From Algoriphagus sp. (GTDB lineage Bacteria > Bacteroidota > Bacteroidia > Cytophagales > Cyclobacteriaceae), in the NCBI GenBank assembly GCA_030833985.1, contig JAURGC010000006.1, positions 1-35,532 of the forward strand: DNA of 35,532 bases, written 5' to 3'. The translations under genes and the position numbers were made by a program. Numbering within the stretch: the stretch's first letter is position 1; each line of letters opens with the position of its first letter. Below are positions 19,550-28,889 of the stretch, in pieces. The notes beneath the pieces are model-generated. The model was not told where the DNA came from, made no database searches, and was given only the letters and a program-made list of their open reading frames with translations.

Positions 19550-20262
19550 TATCTTGCTTCACAAAAGTCCTTGATCCAAGTTTCTGCTTCTTGGTAACCC
19601 AAGGATAGCGCCATATTCAAATCAGCACAGCCTTCATTTTTTTGGCCCAAAGCACTCATGCGCGTGACACCGAGTAAGTAATAGGCTTCCCCATTTTTAG
19701 GATCTAAATTCACTGTAGCCGCAAGAGATTCTATTCCATGAAGGGGATCATTCATTCCTAATTTCGCTTTGGCGAGTCGAAAATGTGCCTCTGCATGGTT
19801 GGGTTCCTTCTGAACTACAGCTTCAAAATCAAGCAGTGCATCCTCGTAGGACTCCATTGTCAGTAAAGTCGTACCTCGATTAAAAAGAATATCCAATTGA
19901 CTTGGATCGAGAGCGGCTGCCAAGTTAAAGTCCGCCAATGCTGCTTTGTAGTTGGTCAGCTCCATGTTGGCATTGCCACGGTTAAACCAAGGTTTGTAGT
20001 TGGTGGAATCTGCGAAAATGGCTTGATCAAAAAGCGGAATTGCTTCTTTAATTCTTCCTTGCTGAAAAAGTGCCACTCCTTTGGCATTCAAAGCGGTGAC
20101 CTGGTTTGGATTTTTTTCTAATACCTGATCAAACTGGGTAACCGCATCTGCCCAAGCTTGAGCATCCATTTTCTTCAAACCCACTTTCATGAGTTCCTCC
20201 TCAGTTGGAGCGCATGCAAAACTACTGAACACGAGAAGGTAAATGATGCAAAACTGTTTCAC
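19549..20262 (-). CDS. Tetratricopeptide repeat lipoprotein
   Basis: Lipobox SSFAC; TPR units ALNAKGVALFQQGRIKEAIPLFDQAI and PWFNRGNANMELTNYKAALADFNLA. Confidence 0.9.
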   Translation of the reverse strand: MKQFCIIYLLVFSSFACAPTEEELMKVGLKKMDAQAWADAVTQFDQVLEKNPNQVTALNAKGVALFQQGRIKEAIPLFDQAIFADSTNYKPWFNRGNANMELTNYKAALADFNLAAALDPSQLDILFNRGTTLLTMESYEDALLDFEAVVQKEPNHAEAHFRLAKAKLGMNDPLHGIESLAATVNLDPKNGEAYYLLGVTRMSALGQKNEGCADLNMALSLGYQEAETWIKDFCEAR

Positions 20263-20297
20263 AGGAATAAATTTTATGCAAAGTTACGAATTTGAGC

Positions 20298-20732
20298 TTA
20301 GGAGGAGGCTAGTTTTTGCCGGAATGGATCTGGGACTGGCACAGGCTTCATGCTTGCCTTGTCTACTGAAACAAGTATACTTTTACAGGTTGCATATACT
20401 TGCTCCTTACCTGCGCTGTCCTTTCCTACAAGCACTTGCTCCAGATCAAAGGAAGAGTTGCCGAGTCGCGAGCACTTCACCAAGGCTTCTACTTGATCTG
20501 TCAAGTGTATGGGGCGAATATAGTCGATCTCGATTCTACCGACTACAGTACCTACATCAAGTACATCCCAGCCAGCTACTTGGTATAGAAAAACAGCCCT
20601 AGCATGCTCAAAATAACTAAAGTAAACTCCATTGTTGACATGGAGGTAGCCATCAATATCGGAAAATCGAAGCTGGATCGGGGTAGTAAATGGAAATTCA
20701 GCACGAAGCTGGGGGATTGCATAACTGCGCAT
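20298..20732 (-). CDS. Acyl-CoA thioesterase (4HBT hotdog fold)
   Basis: IQLRFSDIDGYLHVNNGVYFSYFEHARAVFL. Confidence 0.88.
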   Translation of the reverse strand: MRSYAIPQLRAEFPFTTPIQLRFSDIDGYLHVNNGVYFSYFEHARAVFLYQVAGWDVLDVGTVVGRIEIDYIRPIHLTDQVEALVKCSRLGNSSFDLEQVLVGKDSAGKEQVYATCKSILVSVDKASMKPVPVPDPFRQKLASS

Positions 20733-21283
20733 TAACTTAAAATTTCAGAAGTACTTGTTTTTTCTAGCATTCGTAAGATGGAAGGATTGTAGCCGATCAA
20801 ATCGATCACTGCGTCAAAGGTAACCCAAGCTAAAGAAATGCTCTCGTCGCTTCGCACCAAGGGCTCTTGGAGATCTGCTTCAATGAGGTAACGGACATCA
20901 AAGTGAAAATGCTCTACCACATGAGGCCGTTCCGGAATGATATGCTTGTCCAAATCAAAAATATGGGTATCCACAAATTGCAGGGTGGTGAGTCCACTTT
21001 CTTCTCGGGCTTCCTGCATGGCTACTTCTAGGAGATTTTCATTGCCATCCGCATGACCACCCAACTGCAGCCAACGACCCAATTTACGGTGGAGGGTAAG
21101 TAGTGTATGCGTTCGCTTTTTATTGACAATCCAAGCTGATGCGGTAAAATGACCAGCAATCCGTTCCCTTGAATAGGCCAAAGGGTCCTCTGTTAGGGCC
21201 AGAAAATCGGGCACAAATTGATTTTCCTCTTCGTAAGGGCTACGGTAAGTCTTCAATTGATTTTGTAGTGTAATTCTATTCAT
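20732..21283 (-). CDS. NUDIX hydrolase
   Basis: GGHADGNENLLEVAMQEAREESGL matches the Nudix box (GX5EX7REUXEEXGU); start MNRITLQNQ at 21283 or 21298. Confidence 0.9.
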   Translation of the reverse strand: MNRITLQNQLKTYRSPYEEENQFVPDFLALTEDPLAYSRERIAGHFTASAWIVNKKRTHTLLTLHRKLGRWLQLGGHADGNENLLEVAMQEAREESGLTTLQFVDTHIFDLDKHIIPERPHVVEHFHFDVRYLIEADLQEPLVRSDESISLAWVTFDAVIDLIGYNPSILRMLEKTSTSEILS

Positions 21284-21881
21284 GATGTTGTTTTTCAAAT
21301 AACCGATCCATCAGTTCATCAAAGGGTTTGGCATCGTGATACAATCGGTCAGAATATACAGCAGCAAGCAATTTGAAGTAACTAGGCTGTTGATTAATTC
21401 GGATTTTTTCTAAGGAAATGTTACCATACAATTGACTTATCAATGCTCCTTCTTGTGGGAGTTGAAGCGGAGGCTTGAAATAAAATTTCTCTGTCTCCTT
21501 CACTTGCTCGTTGACCTCTTCCAGCTTCCTATCCAAACTTACTTGTTCGTACCCCAAAGCTATAATCCGTCTACTTAATCCCAAGAAAAGTGAGGAAAAA
21601 GAATTTTCATCGAGAGGGGGACCATAGCTAAGAGCAAAACCATTGGCATAGATGGAGGAAAAAATATGAACTTCTGGTCTTTCGTTAATTGCTGCTCGTT
21701 TGTAATGATAGTTTCGATAAACCAAGTCGTAGAGCAACTTTGAGGCTTCGGAATGATCCCATACTTCCAAGTCTTGAAGATCCTGGTCCTTCAATAAAAA
21801 GTTCTCCTTAACAGACACGGGTTGATGACTCCCACGAGCTGGAAAGATTTTTTTCAATAAATCATCAAAGAAATCAGGCAT
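21276..21881 (-). CDS. Conserved hypothetical protein of unknown function
   Basis: 201 aa ORF overlapping recQ stop and NUDIX start by a few bp (translational coupling); no recognisable domain. Confidence 0.7.
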   Translation of the reverse strand: MPDFFDDLLKKIFPARGSHQPVSVKENFLLKDQDLQDLEVWDHSEASKLLYDLVYRNYHYKRAAINERPEVHIFSSIYANGFALSYGPPLDENSFSSLFLGLSRRIIALGYEQVSLDRKLEEVNEQVKETEKFYFKPPLQLPQEGALISQLYGNISLEKIRINQQPSYFKLLAAVYSDRLYHDAKPFDELMDRLFEKQHHE

Positions 21882-23805
21882 CCAAATTTAGTTTATACTT
21901 CCCCGCTTCGTTGGTTTCCACCTTTCCTTCTTCCACTAGCTGACGGAGGCATTTCAAATGTGGAGCAGAAGCCGGTTTTTGAAGAGTCTCAAAAAGCTCC
22001 TCTTCACTTAACAATCCATTTTGTGCTAAAGTTTGTAAAACTAGCTCCTTAAATTTGGATTCAGCTACCAGAGGTAGGTTGGCTTTTTTTTGTTCCAAAC
22101 AAAAATCACAGGCCCCACAATTTTCATTAGCCGACTCTCCAAAATACATCTGAATAAATTGAGTTCTGCAAATTCGTGTTTGATGGGCATAAGCTACCAT
22201 TTGAGTAGCCTTGTGGAGGGTAAGGTCTCTCCTCAATGCAATCCGCTTGAAATTGAGAGGCAGTGTTGCTGCATCGTGTCTTTCAGTCAAAAAAGTGAGT
22301 TGGGGCCTATCCTTTCGCGGCTCGTAGTCCAAGACCTCCATCTTGGCAAGTTGAGTCAGTGCCTTGGTTAATTCTACCTCCGAAAAACCCGCTGACTTTG
22401 CAAGTTTTGCTTCTTGAATAGTAAAGTATTCTGAAAAAAGATTCCCCCCATAGGTTCTCAGAAGAATTTTTATGAAAGGGTCTAATTTGGCATATTGAAT
22501 TTGAACCTCGTACAAAAGTTGGGGATTGACCAAAAATCGTGCACGTGAGGGTGCAAAAAAACTTTCGTTGAGTGCGATTAGTCCCTCCTCTTCTAGCACC
22601 TTGAGCGCATAAAAGGTGTCCAAAACCGGAAGTTGGTAGGTTGTACAAAAATCAGAGAGTTCAAAATCATGACTCCTAAAGGACTGCGTTCCAATAGCCA
22701 ATTGGAAATAGTTGGCTAGGCATTGGTAGACGCGTCGAAGAAATTCTACAGGGGGATAAACCAAAGCTGCTCGATCCAGCAGCTGTTCAAAATCCTGCTC
22801 ATTGGTCAGAAGTACAGCATAGGCTTTATTCCCATCCCTACCTGCCCTTCCCGCTTCCTGGTAATAATTTTCTAGGTTTTCGGGTAAATCCGAGTGAAGG
22901 ACCACCCGCACATCTGGCTTGTCTATTCCCATTCCAAATGCATTGGTACTGACTATAATTCGTACTTGATTGGTTTTCCAGGACTCTTGCCTAGTAGATC
23001 GATCCAAAGCAGATAAGCCTGCATGGTAGGCTGTAGCAGAAAATCCAAATTGCTGCAATTGCTTTGCAACCTGCTGAGTAGCTTGTCGGGTTCGTACATA
23101 CCAGATAGCAGAACCTGGTATACGCCTTAAGATTTCAAGCCCTTTTTCCAATTTGTTTTCTACCAATCGAATACTGTAGCTGAGGTTCTTTCTGGCAAAG
23201 CTTTGGTGGAATTTTGCTGGCTGTTTTAGCTGAAGTTTCTCGCAAATATCTTGCTCCACTTCAGGCGTGGCAGAGGCGGTCAAGGCCAACACATTTACTT
23301 TCGGATGGTAGGAGCGAATGGTTGCAATCTCCAAATAAGCAGGTCTAAAATCATACCCCCACTGAGAGATGCAATGCGCCTCATCCACGGCAATCAAGTT
23401 GAGGTTCATTTGCTTGAAGCGCTCCACAAAAAGTTCTGTTTTCAAGCGTTCTGGGGAGAGGTACAAAAACTTGACTCCTCCTCGGATACAGTTATCCAAA
23501 ACCGTATCTATTTCTCGAGCACTCATTCCGGCATGCAGAGCCACAGCTTTTACCCCACGGACTTTTAGGTAATCTACCTGATCCTTCATCAGTGCCACGA
23601 GTGGGGAAATGACTAAGCAAATACCTTCTTTAGCCAAACCCGGTACCTGGTAACACAAACTTTTCCCTCCACCAGTGGGCAAAATCGCAAGCGTATCTAT
23701 CCCTAAACTGACCGCTTCTACGACCTGCTTCTGCACAGGACGAAATTCCTTCCATCCAAAAACCTCCTTAAGGAGGGACAACAACCGATCTGTTACTTCT
23801 GCCAT
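21874..23805 (-). CDS. recQ: RecQ family ATP-dependent DNA helicase
   Basis: ILPTGGGKSLCYQVPGL (Walker A), VDEAHCISQWGYDFRP, QEAGRAGRDG, zinc-binding CRTQF...CGACDFC. Confidence 0.95.
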   Translation of the reverse strand: MAEVTDRLLSLLKEVFGWKEFRPVQKQVVEAVSLGIDTLAILPTGGGKSLCYQVPGLAKEGICLVISPLVALMKDQVDYLKVRGVKAVALHAGMSAREIDTVLDNCIRGGVKFLYLSPERLKTELFVERFKQMNLNLIAVDEAHCISQWGYDFRPAYLEIATIRSYHPKVNVLALTASATPEVEQDICEKLQLKQPAKFHQSFARKNLSYSIRLVENKLEKGLEILRRIPGSAIWYVRTRQATQQVAKQLQQFGFSATAYHAGLSALDRSTRQESWKTNQVRIIVSTNAFGMGIDKPDVRVVLHSDLPENLENYYQEAGRAGRDGNKAYAVLLTNEQDFEQLLDRAALVYPPVEFLRRVYQCLANYFQLAIGTQSFRSHDFELSDFCTTYQLPVLDTFYALKVLEEEGLIALNESFFAPSRARFLVNPQLLYEVQIQYAKLDPFIKILLRTYGGNLFSEYFTIQEAKLAKSAGFSEVELTKALTQLAKMEVLDYEPRKDRPQLTFLTERHDAATLPLNFKRIALRRDLTLHKATQMVAYAHQTRICRTQFIQMYFGESANENCGACDFCLEQKKANLPLVAESKFKELVLQTLAQNGLLSEEELFETLQKPASAPHLKCLRQLVEEGKVETNEAGKYKLNLDA

Positions 23806-23897
23806 GAATGGTTGAAATTACTAAAAATCCAAGTTTCCCCACGACAGTCGAATCTTAAATGAATTCAAAGAACAATCAACAAAAAAAATGACCGGAA

Positions 23898-25835
23898 TTA
23901 AAAAACCACCCTAAACCCAGCAAAAGGACGGAGAGCGCGATCTTTTTTGTGGGAATTTGAGGTAGAAGCCTCTCCAAGTAGTTCTTGAAGTTTTGGAGCT
24001 AGCGCTCCCCAAACCAATTGATTTTGGGAAGGGACCACTACTAGGTCAATTCCTGGAAACCAGATAGAATCCTTTTCTACAATTGCCTTCAATGGAATTG
24101 GGATTGAATTTCGTCGACTGGCAAGACGATTAGGCTGTATAGAGAACGAGATTTGGTCCACCGGAAAATTCTGATTCCAAGAGAGGTGGTGTGCTCCAAG
24201 TTTGAGGTCTAAAATCCACTGACCTTCTTTGCTAAACAGATACAATTCTTGGGATGGACGCTGGGTTTCCTCCCAAAAATTTGAGGTAGCCCATAAAAAG
24301 ACAACCAGCATTCCAAGTTTTAAATGCCATTTTCGGTTACCCAACTCCCAATTACCCCAGATCCATAAAAAAACCCAAATCGCCAACATCCCAGCAAAAG
24401 ACAGGTGAATTCCCTGCAACAAGGCAGTAGGTAAGTAGTAAATCCGATAGGTAATTTCGATTTGGAAGAGCAACAAAAAGTCGACGACAGCCCCTAGCAA
24501 CCCCCCTAAAAATGGAATCCAAGCCAGCATAAGAAAGGGTACACCCACGCAAAGGATGAGGTAAGAAAGCGGGACAATCAGCAAGTTGGCAAGTAAAAAA
24601 TACGTGGGGAAGGTATGAAAATAATAAATTGTCAGTGGACTCGTGATTAGTTGGGCTGCTAAGGTAACAGAAGTCATTTGCCAGAAGTAGTCCAAAATTC
24701 GACTGGATGGAGACCAGAATTGGAGAATAAGGGGCTGTAGACTTACTATCCCTGCTACTGCCAGATATGAAAGCTGAAACCCAAGATTCTTGCCTACACC
24801 CGGATCCAAGACCAAAAGCAGCAAAGCCGAAAAAGATAAAGTATTCCAAATGGACGGTTTCCTTTTTCGTATTTGCCCAAGGGTCACTAGAGAAAACATA
24901 ACCACAGCGCGAACCACGGAAGGTGAAAATCCAGATATCAGGGCATAAATCCATAGCAAGCTTAGGACAAGAAGTAGATAACTTCTCCGAAAAGTAGTCC
25001 CCACTTTCTTGAAATAGGTCAAAGGGAGTAGAAGGATGGAGTAAATAATTCCCACATGAAGTCCTGAAACTGCCAGAATATGCTGGGTTCCAGCAACAGC
25101 AAAGGCTTGCTTTACGTCTTTTCCCAGTGATTCTTTTTGTCCTAAAAGTAGTGCCAAAGCTATTTGTATGGATTCAGGCCTAGCCACATAGCGCTCGATG
25201 GCTTTGGCAAAGTAATGGCGAAGATCCGCTAGCACAAATTTGAACTGGAAGGTCTGGGGGCCAGAAATTAAACGGAGCTTTTTGCCTAGAAACTGTCGAA
25301 AATGAATCCCTTTACTAGCGAGGTATTCTTTGTAGGCAAATTCATTCGGAAAGATGGCTGGGGCTAGTTCTTCCGGATTCTCGGGTACCCAAATCAACTG
25401 TCCAGGCACAAGGGAAGTATCCAGCTGGTGATAAATCAAGACCAATGCTCGTTGGGGTCGCCAGCTTTCCCCTTCTTTTACCGCAACCACTGCGAGCAAA
25501 TTTTCCGAAGAATTGGCCTTAGGGATATCGTAGCGCTGTACTTCTGCGAGATAACCCGCTCCTGCTCCCCATGGAATTTCTTCCTTAATCGCATATGAAT
25601 TGGACCTTAGCGCCACAAAAACTCCAAAACACATCACCAATAAATAGGCTAAAAAGGAAGTTGAATACGAAGTGGAAAAGGAAGGTCTAAGTAGGAGAAT
25701 TGCGTATAAAATCCAAAGAATAGAGAGTAACCCAAGAAATATTTTAGGCTGGGCTTCAGGCATAGCGTTAGAAAGCAATATCCCAAGCGCAAAAAAGAAG
25801 AGGTACCTTAAAAAAGGAAAATCAGAAAAGGCCAT
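23898..25835 (-). CDS. comEC: ComEC/Rec2 family competence protein
   Basis: DUF4131-like N-terminus; LLLGQKESLGKDVKQAFAVAGTQHILAVSGLHVGIIY, SGFSPSVVRAVVMFSLV; many TM segments. Confidence 0.9.
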   Translation of the reverse strand: MAFSDFPFLRYLFFFALGILLSNAMPEAQPKIFLGLLSILWILYAILLLRPSFSTSYSTSFLAYLLVMCFGVFVALRSNSYAIKEEIPWGAGAGYLAEVQRYDIPKANSSENLLAVVAVKEGESWRPQRALVLIYHQLDTSLVPGQLIWVPENPEELAPAIFPNEFAYKEYLASKGIHFRQFLGKKLRLISGPQTFQFKFVLADLRHYFAKAIERYVARPESIQIALALLLGQKESLGKDVKQAFAVAGTQHILAVSGLHVGIIYSILLLPLTYFKKVGTTFRRSYLLLVLSLLWIYALISGFSPSVVRAVVMFSLVTLGQIRKRKPSIWNTLSFSALLLLVLDPGVGKNLGFQLSYLAVAGIVSLQPLILQFWSPSSRILDYFWQMTSVTLAAQLITSPLTIYYFHTFPTYFLLANLLIVPLSYLILCVGVPFLMLAWIPFLGGLLGAVVDFLLLFQIEITYRIYYLPTALLQGIHLSFAGMLAIWVFLWIWGNWELGNRKWHLKLGMLVVFLWATSNFWEETQRPSQELYLFSKEGQWILDLKLGAHHLSWNQNFPVDQISFSIQPNRLASRRNSIPIPLKAIVEKDSIWFPGIDLVVVPSQNQLVWGALAPKLQELLGEASTSNSHKKDRALRPFAGFRVVF

Positions 25836-26112
25836 GAGTAAAAAATAAATGACTAAAAAAATGACTTGGGTAATCCGTAATTGTACCAGCGACTCAATTG
25901 AGCGTCAACGAATCTGGATCATCCCTCATAAACGGGAGTCAACAGCTCATCTTCCTGAATTTCGAACTTTATCTCGGCTATTTGCTGGTGATAACGCAAT
26001 AAAAAAATGAAACTAAGTACCAGGTTAAATCTAAACCAAAAGAAAGCAGGGTACTAAAAAATCTACCTCCTTACAAAATTTACTTTACCTGAACTTAAAA
26101 AAAGTACGATTT

Positions 26113-26544
26113 CTAGCTCAATTCCATCTTATAGTGCAAGATCGCACATTCTTCAAATTGATCCCCTACAGTTTGAAACCCAAACTTGGCATACAATGGC
26201 ATGGCATGAATTTGGGCATGAAGGTATTTCTTTTTCCCTTGTGCCTCCGGGTGTTTAGAAATATCCTCAAGTACTGCTGCCACCAATGCTTGACCTACCC
26301 CTTTTCCTCGAGCCGCTTTGAGTACAGCAAAACGCTCCATTTTTACTCCATTTGCTGTAAATCTCCAACGGGCAGTACCTACCGATACCCCTTCAACTTT
26401 TGCTAAAAAATGAACCGAACTATCTTCAAATTCGTCGTATTCTTCAGCTGCATCCACTTCCTGCTCCACCACAAACACCAATTCGCGAATGCCAAAAGCG
26501 GCTTGAAGTCCTTCCTTAGTCGTTATTTTTTCTACCGTTGGCAT
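26113..26544 (-). CDS. GNAT family N-acetyltransferase
   Basis: RFAVLKAARGKGVGQALVAAVLED (acetyl-CoA motif), YAKFGFQTVGDQFEEC. Confidence 0.88.
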   Translation of the reverse strand: MPTVEKITTKEGLQAAFGIRELVFVVEQEVDAAEEYDEFEDSSVHFLAKVEGVSVGTARWRFTANGVKMERFAVLKAARGKGVGQALVAAVLEDISKHPEAQGKKKYLHAQIHAMPLYAKFGFQTVGDQFEECAILHYKMELS

Positions 26545-27505
26545 CTTGTCTTAATTTTTCTTTTTCTTCCTCGCTTTTTTCATAGGCAGCTATAATCGCC
26601 TTGACTAACTTGTGACGAATCACGTCACTTCCACTCAAGCGAACAACGCCAATTCCCTTGACACCATTCAGAACGCGTAGGGATTCGGATAGTCCTGACT
26701 TTTGACGGATCGGCAAATCTACTTGTGTTTGATCACCAGTAATAATCACCTTAGAATTGGGGCCCATACGAGTTAAAAACATCTTTATTTGTTCGGCGGT
26801 GGTATTCTGTGCTTCATCCAAGAGTACAAAGGCATCGTGCAAGGTTCTGCCTCTCATATAAGCAAGCGGAGCAATTTCAATTGCCCGAGTCTCCTGGTAG
26901 TACTTTAATTTTTCCGGGGGAATCATGTCCTGAAGTGCATCGTAAATGGGCCTTAAGTAAGGATCGAGTTTTTCTTGTAAATCCCCTGGAAGAAATCCTA
27001 AATTTTCTCCTGCTTCTACTGCTGGACGGGTGATGATGATGCGCTTTACTTCACGATTTTTAAGGGCACGTACCGCAAGAGCTACCGCTATGTAGGTTTT
27101 TCCTGTTCCAGCGGGTCCCAAAGCAAATACCAAGTCGTTTTTTAGGGCTGCCTCAACGAGCTTTCGCTGGTTGGCTGACTTGGGCTTAATCACCAGTCCT
27201 TTATTTCCAAAAACAATAACTTGATCCTTGTTAGCTTCTTCAAATGGTCCCCCTTCAATCGCCAAAAAATCTTTCACATGCTCTGGACTAAGGTGCCCAA
27301 ATCGCTCAAAATGTTCCAAAAGCATGTTAATTAAATCGTTGATCCGCAAAATTTCAGGCGGGCTTCCTTGAATGCGAATTTCATTTCCTCTAGAAATTAC
27401 TTTACACTGAGGAAACGCTTGTGCAATTTGGCGGATATTTTCATTGGCAGTGCCAAAAAATTCTGCTAAGGGAACATGCTCTAGGGTAATTACTTTTTCG
27501 ACCAA
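26516..27505 (-). CDS. PhoH family protein (PhoH-like ATPase)
   Basis: ALGPAGTGKTYIAVALAVRALKN (Walker A), RPAVEAGENLGFLPGDLQEKLDPYLRPIYDAL, LLDEAQNTT; TTG start VEKVITLEHV. Confidence 0.94.
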   Translation of the reverse strand: MVEKVITLEHVPLAEFFGTANENIRQIAQAFPQCKVISRGNEIRIQGSPPEILRINDLINMLLEHFERFGHLSPEHVKDFLAIEGGPFEEANKDQVIVFGNKGLVIKPKSANQRKLVEAALKNDLVFALGPAGTGKTYIAVALAVRALKNREVKRIIITRPAVEAGENLGFLPGDLQEKLDPYLRPIYDALQDMIPPEKLKYYQETRAIEIAPLAYMRGRTLHDAFVLLDEAQNTTAEQIKMFLTRMGPNSKVIITGDQTQVDLPIRQKSGLSESLRVLNGVKGIGVVRLSGSDVIRHKLVKAIIAAYEKSEEEKEKLRQDANGRKNND

Positions 27506-27553
27506 AGTTTTGTATTGATTAGGTACACCATGAAGGCGAAAGAATAAAATGCC

Positions 27554-27561
27554 TATTTTTG
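27554..27561 (+). promoter_or_regulatory. Candidate -7 promoter element
   Basis: TATTTTTG fits TAnnTTTG exactly; divergent from phoH-like gene; no obvious -33 TTG at canonical spacing. Confidence 0.35.
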
Positions 27562-27609
27562 TTCAATCCCCTACAAACAAAACTACAAAATTTTACTTTA
27601 CTTGCTTCT

Positions 27610-28380
27610 ATGGCCTTGGTGACATTCCTATCTGATTTCGGGGACACTGACTACTACGTACCAGCAGTCAAAGCCAAGATGCTATCCATCAATCCCCAAT
27701 TACAAATTGTGGATATTTCTCATGGAATAGCCTCATTTGATTTGGAGCATGCCGCTTTTCTTTTGCGGGCTACCTTCCGAGAATTCCCAAAAGGAACCGT
27801 TCATTTGGTGGGTATCAATACTACAGGATCGGCAACTGCAGGGTACCTAGGCATCAAGTTGGAAGATCATATTTTTATAGGGCCAAACAATGGGCTTTTC
27901 AGCCTTTTAGCGGACCATGACCCTGGAATCATTGTCCAGTTTGCAGATATCCATTTGAAGGACTCTACCTTTCCTACAAGAGATATTTTAGCCCCTATAG
28001 CCGCAAAGGTGGCTTCAGGTGCAGCCATACATGATTTTGGTGGCCCATCCACCCAATTCAAAAAATTAATGCCAAGACAAGTAAAGGCAACTCGAGAACA
28101 ACTAATTGGGCATGTAGTACGGGTAGATCGCTATGGCAATTTGGTAACGAACATCCGGCGAGAGGTTTTTGAAAAATTAAATCCGGGGAAATTTACAATC
28201 CAATTTGGCAGAGAAAAAATAAGTCAATTGCAAACCGGATACGATCAAGTGGAAGCAGGAGAACCCTATTTATTTTTTAATAGTTTGGACGTTCTAGAAA
28301 TAGGTATCAATCATGGGCATGGAGGCAATCTCTTGGGATTGAAGCGCGACAGTGTGGTCTACATCAATTTTGAACCATGA
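27610..28380 (+). CDS. SAM-dependent chlorinase/fluorinase-like (SAM hydroxide adenosyltransferase, DUF62) family protein
   Basis: MALVTFLSDFGDTDYYVPAVKAKML, KGTVHLVGIN, GPNNGLFSL, STFPTRDILAPIAA. Track start 27559 is a TTG lying inside a TAnnTTTG-like element, so the ATG at 27610 is preferred. Confidence 0.88.
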   Translation: MALVTFLSDFGDTDYYVPAVKAKMLSINPQLQIVDISHGIASFDLEHAAFLLRATFREFPKGTVHLVGINTTGSATAGYLGIKLEDHIFIGPNNGLFSLLADHDPGIIVQFADIHLKDSTFPTRDILAPIAAKVASGAAIHDFGGPSTQFKKLMPRQVKATREQLIGHVVRVDRYGNLVTNIRREVFEKLNPGKFTIQFGREKISQLQTGYDQVEAGEPYLFFNSLDVLEIGINHGHGGNLLGLKRDSVVYINFEP

Positions 28381-28679
28381 GTTTAATTCGAGTGGTCCGT
28401 ATGACTTTTCGTCCAGAAAAAGCTTCTGCTTTTCTGGAGAATTTTGAAAAAAACAAACTATTAATCCGAAATTACCCTGGTTGTCTGCATTTGGAACTCT
28501 GGCAGGACGAGAATCAAAAAAATATTTTTGTCACCTACAGCCATTGGGAAAGCGAAGAAGCCTTGAATCAGTATCGTGATTCACAGCTATTTAAATCGGT
28601 TTGGAGCCATACCAAAACCCTCTTCTCTGAAAAGCCCCAAGCTTGGAGTTCAAAAAAAATACAGGAAGTAGGAGTTTGA
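28377..28679 (+). CDS. Antibiotic biosynthesis monooxygenase (ABM) domain / putative quinol monooxygenase
   Basis: VRMTFRPEKASAFLENFEKNKLLIRNYPGCLHLELWQDENQKNIFVTYSHWESEEALNQYRDSQLF; ATGA overlap with upstream gene. Confidence 0.85.
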   Translation: MSLIRVVRMTFRPEKASAFLENFEKNKLLIRNYPGCLHLELWQDENQKNIFVTYSHWESEEALNQYRDSQLFKSVWSHTKTLFSEKPQAWSSKKIQEVGV

Positions 28680-28747
28680 GTTTGTAGGAAATCATTTTTG
28701 TATTGATATTTGCATCCCCATTCAGTAAGGAATGGGAAAGTGTATTT

Positions 28748-28833
28748 GCCCAGATGGCGGAATTGGTAGACGCGTTGGTCTCAAACACCAATGAGGTTAC
28801 ACTCGTGCCGGTTCGACTCCGGCTCTGGGTACA
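28748..28833 (+). tRNA. tRNA-Leu (anticodon CAA)
   Basis: Acceptor gcccaga/tctgggt, D-arm gcggaattggtagacgc, anticodon arm ttggt-ctCAAac-accaa, long variable arm, T-arm ccggttcgactccgg. Confidence 0.95.
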
Positions 28834-28851
28834 TAGGCACTGCCTAGAGGC

Positions 28852-28889
28852 AAACAGGCTTGCATTACTGCAAGCCTGTTTTATTTTTT
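28852..28889 (+). terminator. Rho-independent terminator after tRNA-Leu
   Basis: aaacaggcttgca-ttac-tgcaagcctgttt 13 bp stem followed by TATTTTTT. Confidence 0.85.

Noticed and set aside
24352-24954. 200-aa alternate-frame ORF within comEC
   Set aside because: Same-strand frame-shifted reading of comEC, Cys/Ser/Phe-rich nonsense composition
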